From positions 62,001 to 126,000 of the forward strand of contig NZ_BSTL01000009.1 in the NCBI RefSeq assembly GCF_030269485.1: 64,000 bases of DNA, read 5' to 3'. Below, in pieces: positions 59,424 to 64,000 of the stretch. The notes beneath the pieces are model-generated. The model was given only the letters and a program-made list of their open reading frames with translations, did not search any database and was not told the DNA's origin. The translations under genes and the position numbers were made by a program. The stretch comes from Actinoplanes sp. NBRC 103695. Lineage in GTDB: Bacteria > Actinomycetota > Actinomycetes > Mycobacteriales > Micromonosporaceae. How positions within the stretch are numbered: position 1 is the stretch's first letter; each line of letters opens with the position of its first letter.

Positions 59424-59591
59424 GTGGCCAAGGCGACCGACGTCCGTCCGAAGATCACTTTGGCGTGTACGGAGTGCAAGGACCGGAACTACATCACTCG
59501 TAAGAACCGGCGCAACGACCCGGACCGCATCGAGTTCAAGAAGTTCTGCCCCCGGGACGGCAAGCACACCCTGCACCGCGAGACCCGCTGA
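59424..59591 (+). CDS. rpmG: 50S ribosomal protein L33
   Basis: A 55-residue L33 from GTG 59424: VAKATDVRPKITLACTECKDRNYI in outline, then FCPRDGKHTLHRETR. The zinc-ribbon form normally has CxxC twice. Here the first pair ACTEC is intact but the second is CPRD, so one zinc ligand is Asp. Its place (tRNA-Thr, tRNA-Met, rpmG, hadAB) matches mycobacterial rpmG2. The AGGAAGG ribosome site is at 59408-59414. Confidence 0.93.
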   Translation: MAKATDVRPKITLACTECKDRNYITRKNRRNDPDRIEFKKFCPRDGKHTLHRETR

Positions 59592-59660
59592 TTCGTCGGC
59601 ATCGATCTTCACTACCCGCGGCGGTCCGGTTACGGGCCGCCGCAGAGTAGTTTCAGGGGC

Positions 59661-60110
59661 ATGCCACTGGATCTGTCCTTCGCCGGCCGCTCCTGGCCGC
59701 CCACCGAGCCCTATCTGGTCGGTCGTGAGAAGGTCCGCGAGTTCGCCTCGGCGATCGGCGCGACCGACCCGCTGCACCACGACCCCGAGGCGGCCCGCGC
59801 GGCCGGCTACCCGGACGTGGTGGCCCCGCCGACCTTCCCGACCGTGGTGACGATGCGGGCCAGCCGGCAGATCATCGAGGACCCCCAGCTCGGGCTCGAC
59901 TACTCCCGTGTGGTGCACGGCGACCAGCGCTTCGCGTACGCCCGGCAGGTCGTCGCCGGTGACTCGCTGATCTGCGTCAACACGGTCGAGGAGATCACCC
60001 AGCGCGGCGGGCACGACTTCATCACCACACGCACCGATGTCACCACCGAGTCCGGCGAGGCCGTGCTGACCGCGTGGTCCAAGCTGGTGCAGCGCGGGGA
60101 GGAACGATGA
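59661..60110 (+). CDS. hadA: HadA-like MaoC-fold dehydratase subunit (UPF0336)
   Basis: 149 residues, hot-dog fold: REKVREFASAIGATDPLHHDPEAARAAGYPDVVAPPTFPTV is the UPF0336 signature. In mycobacteria HadA is the substrate-binding subunit of the (3R)-hydroxyacyl-ACP dehydratase in FAS-II, paired with HadB. This organism may lack mycolates, so the acyl substrate may differ. It overlaps hadB by ATGA. Confidence 0.9.
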   Translation: MPLDLSFAGRSWPPTEPYLVGREKVREFASAIGATDPLHHDPEAARAAGYPDVVAPPTFPTVVTMRASRQIIEDPQLGLDYSRVVHGDQRFAYARQVVAGDSLICVNTVEEITQRGGHDFITTRTDVTTESGEAVLTAWSKLVQRGEER

Positions 60111-60502
60111 GCGACGAGTTCCCGCCCCAGGTCTTCCGGATCACCCGGGCCGACCTGGTCCGTTACTGCGGCGCCTCGGGCGACTTCAACGTCATCCACT
60201 GGAGCGACCGGCTGGCCACCAAGGTCGGCCTGCCCGGGGTGATCGCCCACGGCATGTTCACGATGGCTCTCGCCGGGCGCGCGGTGACCGCCTGGGCGGG
60301 CGCGGCGGACGCGGTGGAGGATTTCAGCGTGCGGTTCAGCCGGCCGGTGCCGGTACCGGACGACGATGAGGGCGCCGAGGTGATCTTCACCGGCCGGGTC
60401 AAAAGCACGGGTGACGACGGCCGGACCACGATCGCCGTCACCGCGACCTGTAACGGTGAGACGGTGCTCAAACTGGCACAGGCCACGATCCGTAAGAGGT
60501 AG
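60107..60502 (+). CDS. hadB: HadB-like MaoC dehydratase, catalytic subunit
   Basis: 131 residues from ATG 60107. The hydratase-2 motif SGDFNVIHWSD carries the catalytic Asp-x4-His pair, and GVIAHGMFTMALAGR is the substrate helix. It would dimerise with HadA to dehydrate (3R)-hydroxyacyl thioesters. hadC is not present. The pair sits between rpmG and tRNA-Trp, as in M. tuberculosis (Rv0635-Rv0636). Confidence 0.92.
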   Translation: MSDEFPPQVFRITRADLVRYCGASGDFNVIHWSDRLATKVGLPGVIAHGMFTMALAGRAVTAWAGAADAVEDFSVRFSRPVPVPDDDEGAEVIFTGRVKSTGDDGRTTIAVTATCNGETVLKLAQATIRKR

Positions 60503-60509
60503 GGGCGGG

Positions 60510-60539
60510 TTGGGCAACGGGGCGTGATACCCGTACACT
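60510..60539 (+). promoter_or_regulatory. Candidate promoter of tRNA-Trp / secE
   Basis: TTGGGC (60510-60515) and TACACT (60534-60539) are separated by 18 bases, close to sigma-70-type consensus. They lie 60 bases before tRNA-Trp. Confidence 0.5.
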
Positions 60540-60598
60540 CTCTCGTCGTGGGGTAAGTGACCCCTGCTCTTGCGCGCGCCGTGGGGCAGGACCCGCAC

Positions 60599-60671
<73 letters not shown>

Positions 60672-60747
60672 CGACAACCCGAGCTACGCCGACCGTCGGC
60701 ACCGGTGGTCAGCGCTTAACAACCACCAACTGACGGAAGAGGGCGAA

Positions 60748-61137
60748 GTGGCCGAGAGGAACCGACCCGGCGACGACCCGGCCGGCGACCGCCCCGAGGA
60801 CGAGATCCGGGACGACATCGCCGACGAGGTCGAGGACGACGACGACACCGAGGACGAGCCGGTCTCGCGTGGCGGCACCGCCGTCAAGGAGCGCAAGGCC
60901 AACTCGGACAGCCCGACGTCGAAGAAGAAGGATGTCCGGCGCGGTGGCTTCTTCGGCCGCATCGGTGGTTTCTTCCGCGAGGTCGTCAGCGAGCTGCGTA
61001 AGGTCATCTGGCCGACCCGCAAGGAGCTCCTGACCTACACGGGTGTCGTGATCGCCTTCGTCGTCGTGATGACCGCGATCGTGGCCGGACTGGACTATGT
61101 GTTCGCCAAGGGCATCCTGTTCGCCTTCGGCAACTGA
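60748..61137 (+). CDS. secE: Preprotein translocase subunit SecE
   Basis: 129 residues from GTG 60748. The first ~75 residues are a very acidic then basic extension (DDIADEVEDDDDTEDE). The SecE core follows: FFREVVSELRKVIWPTRKELL and one transmembrane helix (VVIAFVVVMTAIVAGLDYVF). SecE clamps SecY in the plasma membrane. nusG follows after 27 bases in the usual order. Confidence 0.95.
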   Translation: MAERNRPGDDPAGDRPEDEIRDDIADEVEDDDDTEDEPVSRGGTAVKERKANSDSPTSKKKDVRRGGFFGRIGGFFREVVSELRKVIWPTRKELLTYTGVVIAFVVVMTAIVAGLDYVFAKGILFAFGN

Positions 61138-61164
61138 GCAAGTTATTGATGGAAGTGAGCGAGC

Positions 61165-61947
61165 GTGCCTGAGTACGACGACGAGACCGCCGAGACCAAG
61201 GACGAGCAGTCCGCGGTGGCCACGGTGGCGAGCGACGAGTCGGTCGAGGCCGCAAGCCCCGCCTCTGAGACACCCGAGCCCGCCGATGGAGACGACGCCT
61301 CCGCCGAGGACGCCACGGCTGTTGCCGAGGACGTCCCGGCCGAGGACGACGAGGACTTCGACCCGGTCGCCGAGCTGCGGCAGAAGCTGCGGTACGCGCC
61401 CGGCGACTGGTATGTGGTGCACTCGTACGCCGGTTACGAGAACAAGGTCAAGACCAACCTCGAGACCCGCATCACGAGCCTCGACATGGAGGACTTCATC
61501 TTCCAGGTCGAGGTGCCGACCCGCGAAGAGGTCGAGGTCAAGAACGGCAAGCGCCTGCAAGTCCAGAACAAGGTGTTCCCCGGCTACATCCTGGTCCGCA
61601 TGGACCTGACGCCGGAGTCCTACTCCTGCGTGCGCAACACGCCTGGGGTCACCGGCTTCGTGGGCGCCACCGACCGGGTCGACCGGCCGGCGCCGCTCTC
61701 GCTGGACGAGGTGCTCAAGTGGCTCGCCCCGGCCGTCGAGGCCGAGGAGAAGAAGAGCAAGCCCGAGATCAAGGTGCTCGACTTCGAGGTGGGCGATTCG
61801 GTCACGGTGACCGACGGCGCGTTCGCGTCGCTGCCGGCCTCGATCAGCGAGATCAACGCCGACCAGCAGAAACTCAAGGTGCTGGTCTCCATCTTCGGCC
61901 GGGAGACGCCGGTCGAGCTGAACTTCAACCAGGTCGCCAAGATCTGA
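61165..61947 (+). CDS. nusG: Transcription termination/antitermination factor NusG
   Basis: 260 residues from GTG 61165. An acidic N-terminal extension of ~75 residues is usual in actinobacteria. The NGN domain (~80-190) includes GDWYVVHSYAGYENKVKTNLE and VFPGYILVRM, and the KOW domain (~205-260) has FEVGDSVTVTDGAFASLPASI. NusG binds RNA polymerase and links it to the ribosome or Rho. The next gene should be rplK, but rplA follows after only 60 bases. Confidence 0.96.
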   Translation: MPEYDDETAETKDEQSAVATVASDESVEAASPASETPEPADGDDASAEDATAVAEDVPAEDDEDFDPVAELRQKLRYAPGDWYVVHSYAGYENKVKTNLETRITSLDMEDFIFQVEVPTREEVEVKNGKRLQVQNKVFPGYILVRMDLTPESYSCVRNTPGVTGFVGATDRVDRPAPLSLDEVLKWLAPAVEAEEKKSKPEIKVLDFEVGDSVTVTDGAFASLPASISEINADQQKLKVLVSIFGRETPVELNFNQVAKI

Positions 61948-61958
61948 GTCACGTGGGA

Positions 61959-61981
61959 GGGGCGGCGATAGGCGTCGCCCC
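61959..61981 (+). promoter_or_regulatory. Hairpin in the nusG-rplA spacer
   Basis: Bases 61959-61967 pair with 61973-61981 (9 bp with one G-U, 5-base loop). This is the only structure in the spacer where rplK is expected. It could be a partial terminator or an L1-binding leader. Confidence 0.45.
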
Positions 61982-62007
61982 GCCAACTACCACAGGAGTA
62001 AGTAGAA

Positions 62008-62721
62008 ATGCAGCGCAGCAAGGCCTACCGCAAGGCAGCCGAGAAGATCGACGTCACCAAGCTCTACGAGCCCGCCGAGGCCATCTCCATCGCCAAGGAG
62101 GCGACGAGCACCAAGTTCGACGCCACCGTCGAGGTCGCCATGCGGCTGGGCGTGGACCCGCGTAAGGCCGACCAGATGGTCCGCGGCACGGTCAACCTGC
62201 CGCACGGCACCGGCAAGACCGCCCGGGTGATCGTCTTCGCCCAGGGCGCGAAGGCCGAGGAGGCCGTCGCCGCCGGCGCCGACGAGGTCGGCACGGACGA
62301 GCTCGTCGCCCGGATCCAGGGTGGCTGGCTGGACTTCGACGCCGCGATCGCGACGCCGGACCAGATGGCCAAGATCGGCCGCATCGCCCGCATCCTCGGC
62401 CCCCGCGGCCTGATGCCGAACCCGAAGACCGGCACCGTCACCATGGACGTGACCAAGGCCGTCAACGAGATCAAGGGCGGCAAGATCACCTTCCGGGTGG
62501 ACAAGCACTCCAACCTGCACCTGATCATCGGCAAGGCGTCGTTCAGCGCCGAGCAGCTGATCGAGAACTACGCGTCGGTGCTGGACGAGGTCCTGCGTGC
62601 CAAGCCGTCCGCGGCCAAGGGCACCTACCTCCGCAAGGTCACCGTCGCCACCACGATGGGCCCGGGCGTCCCGGTCGACCCGAAGGTCGTCAAGGGCCTG
62701 CGCGAGTCCGCCGAGTCCTGA
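62008..62721 (+). CDS. rplA: 50S ribosomal protein L1
   Basis: 237 residues. L1 signatures are clear: VEVAMRLGVDPRKADQMVRGTVNLPHGTGK, RILGPRGLMPNPKTGTVT and KGTYLRKVTVATTMGPGV. It binds 23S rRNA at the L1 stalk and helps tRNA leave the E site. AGGAG at 61992-61996 supports ATG 62008. rplK is missing before it, and a strong terminator follows. Confidence 0.96.
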   Translation: MQRSKAYRKAAEKIDVTKLYEPAEAISIAKEATSTKFDATVEVAMRLGVDPRKADQMVRGTVNLPHGTGKTARVIVFAQGAKAEEAVAAGADEVGTDELVARIQGGWLDFDAAIATPDQMAKIGRIARILGPRGLMPNPKTGTVTMDVTKAVNEIKGGKITFRVDKHSNLHLIIGKASFSAEQLIENYASVLDEVLRAKPSAAKGTYLRKVTVATTMGPGVPVDPKVVKGLRESAES

Positions 62722-62734
62722 GCGAGTAACTGAG

Positions 62735-62764
62735 AGAAGCCCCCGGAGCCTTCCGGGGGCTTCT
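62735..62764 (+). terminator. Intrinsic terminator after rplA
   Basis: A 13-bp perfect stem, AGAAGCCCCCGGA with TCCGGGGGCTTCT (62735-62747 and 62752-62764), 4-base loop, followed by the T-rich TCTTGTG. It closes the secE-nusG-rplA operon. Confidence 0.93.
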
Positions 62765-62787
62765 TCTTGTGTGGGAGGCTTCCGGCC

Positions 62788-63561
62788 GTGCGTTTCGAGG
62801 ATGTCTGGTTCCGGTACGCCCGCCGCGCCGACTGGACGCTGTCCGCCGTCGACGTGGCCATCCGTCCCGGCGAAACCGTCGTCGTCCTGGGCCGCAACGG
62901 CGCCGGCAAGTCCACGTTGCTGCAGCTCGCCGCCGGTGTCCTGAGCTCGGTCCGGGGTCGCGTCACGGACCGTCCCGACGTGGTCGGCTGGGTGCCCGAG
63001 CGCTTCCCCGCCGACCAGCCGTTCACCGCCGAGCAGTACCTGCGGCGGATGGCCGACATCCGCGGTGGCTCCGGCGTCGACGAGTGGTTCGAGCGCCTGA
63101 AGTTCGCCGAGCACCGGCACACCCGCCTCGCCGACCTCTCCAAGGGCACCGCGCAGAAGGTGGGCGTCGTGCAGGCGCTGCTGCTCCGCCCCGGCCTGCT
63201 GGTCCTGGACGAGCCGTGGGAGGGCCTGGACGCCGTCGCCCGCGAACTGATCCCCGACATCGTCGCCGAGGTCACCGCGGCCGGGGGAGCGGTGCTGGTG
63301 AGCGACCACCGCGGCGAGATCGCCCGGCTGCCCGAGGCGATCCGCTGGACGGTCGCCGACAACACGGTCCGTCCCGGCGACCCCGAGCCGGACGACGGCG
63401 CCACCGACGGCGCCACCGGCGGCGGTTCCGGCGGCGGTTCCGGCGGCGGCGAGGTGATCATCGAGATCGCGGCGCGCCGCTCCGACGCCGACCGCACGAT
63501 GGCCGAGCTGCGAGATTCCGGTCACCGCGTTCTCGGCGTACGCACGGAGCACCAGCGATGA
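62788..63561 (+). CDS. ABC transporter ATP-binding protein
   Basis: 257 residues from GTG 62788; GGGAGG at 62773-62778. Walker A is GRNGAGKSTLL and Walker B LLVLDEPWEGLD. The signature is LSKGTAQK rather than LSGGQ, as in YtrE/BcrA-like and some bacteriocin-type exporters. After the NBD, a GGGSGGGSGGG linker (~residues 214-225) leads to a short C-terminal domain (EVIIEIAARRSDADRTMAELR). It overlaps the permease gene by ATGA. Substrate unknown. Confidence 0.88.
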   Translation: MRFEDVWFRYARRADWTLSAVDVAIRPGETVVVLGRNGAGKSTLLQLAAGVLSSVRGRVTDRPDVVGWVPERFPADQPFTAEQYLRRMADIRGGSGVDEWFERLKFAEHRHTRLADLSKGTAQKVGVVQALLLRPGLLVLDEPWEGLDAVARELIPDIVAEVTAAGGAVLVSDHRGEIARLPEAIRWTVADNTVRPGDPEPDDGATDGATGGGSGGGSGGGEVIIEIAARRSDADRTMAELRDSGHRVLGVRTEHQR

Positions 63562-64000
63562 CCGCACTGGTACGCATGCGCCTGATCGCCTTCGCCGGCA
63601 GCGGCCGCGTGGTGGCCCCCGCAATCCTGTCCCTGGCCGTCCTCGGCGTCCTCTACGGCGGCGGATCATCCCTGGCCGCCCCCGTATACGGCTACTCCGC
63701 CACCATCTTCTTCCCGGTGCTGGCCTGGCTGGTCAAACTGCTCCTGGACACCGAGCCGGACGTCCAGCGCCGCCTCGCCCGGATAGCCGTGGGCCCCCGC
63801 CGCGAGTCCCTGGCCGGCCTGCTCGCCGCAACCCTGGCCGGCCTGCTCCTGTGCGCCTTCGCGATGGCGGCCCCCCTGCTCGTAGGAGCCATCCGCGGCC
63901 CCGAGCCCGGCACCACCGAGCCCCCGCTGCTGACCGGCATCCTCCTGGGCGCACTCGCGCATCTGCTGGCCCTGGCCGCCGCCCTGGCCCTCGGCGCCCT
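63558..64000 (+). CDS. ABC transporter permease, N-terminal part
   Basis: The first 147 codons from ATG 63558; the gene continues past the window. At least three hydrophobic segments are visible (VVAPAILSLAVLGVLYGGG, LAATLAGLLLCAFAMAAPLL, LGALAHLLALAAALALGA). The ATGA overlap with the ATPase makes it the cognate permease. Confidence 0.78.
   Translation, partial: MTALVRMRLIAFAGSGRVVAPAILSLAVLGVLYGGGSSLAAPVYGYSATIFFPVLAWLVKLLLDTEPDVQRRLARIAVGPRRESLAGLLAATLAGLLLCAFAMAAPLLVGAIRGPEPGTTEPPLLTGILLGALAHLLALAAALALGA

Noticed and set aside
60709..61986. A 425-codon minus-strand open frame across secE and nusG
   Set aside because: It is the high-GC shadow of two clear genes; it lacks family motifs and a ribosome site.

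Overview
The window is high-GC actinobacterial chromosome: G/C at third codon positions, many GTG starts and ATGA/GTGA stop-start overlaps. Two blocks are arranged as in mycobacteria: DEAD-box helicase / DUF3107 / TetR / DUF3152 / moeZ, and tRNA-Thr / tRNA-Met / rpmG / hadAB / tRNA-Trp / secE / nusG / rplA. A second partial Complex I operon and the style of the accessory genes suggest a Micromonosporaceae-type host such as Actinoplanes. That assignment is inference from gene content, not a database result.

Layout. 0-9.5 kb: edge of a MerR regulator diverging from an esterase, an SDR, a DUF3052-like protein, a RecQ-phosphoribosyltransferase fusion, a secreted NlpC/P60 peptidase, a copper cassette (csoR, copZ, His-rich membrane protein), a methyltransferase with an in-frame pentapeptide array, and an iron-controlled haem oxygenase + DUF2470 pair. 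9.5-20.7 kb: the conserved helicase-TetR-DUF3152-moeZ block, including a 932-residue membrane protein with a histone-H1-like lysine-rich tail. 20.8-29.8 kb: prenyltransferase-repeat protein, proBA, an alkyltransferase-like DNA repair protein, a short gamma-glutamyltransferase, a transporter, a methyltransferase and a PLP decarboxylase. 29.8-40.5 kb: nuoB, C, H, I, J, K, L, M, N, with a DUF2252 gene and an antisense transglutaminase inserted. No nuoA, D, E, F or G is present. 40.5-48.9 kb: htpX, a repeat-filled spacer, an MFS transporter, pseudogene fragments and a run of small metabolic genes.

48.9-53.9 kb is an accessory island. It holds a small EACC1-like protein coupled by a 4-base overlap to a 1,324-residue CHAT protease - STAND NTPase - TPR protein. 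The TPR tail is eight almost identical 120-bp units. The island ends in a frameshifted tyrosine-integrase tail beside tRNA-Tyr. This is the best candidate for an undescribed system: a probable signal-activated, protease-executed conflict or cell-suicide module with a rapidly evolving sensor.

54-64 kb returns to core genes: yajQ, a rhodanese, an HTH protein with a large palindromic operator, a tiny secreted peptide before a GGDEF-EAL membrane protein, three tRNA genes, rpmG, hadAB, secE, nusG and rplA, then an ABC transporter cut by the window edge. rplK (L11), normally between nusG and rplA, is absent.
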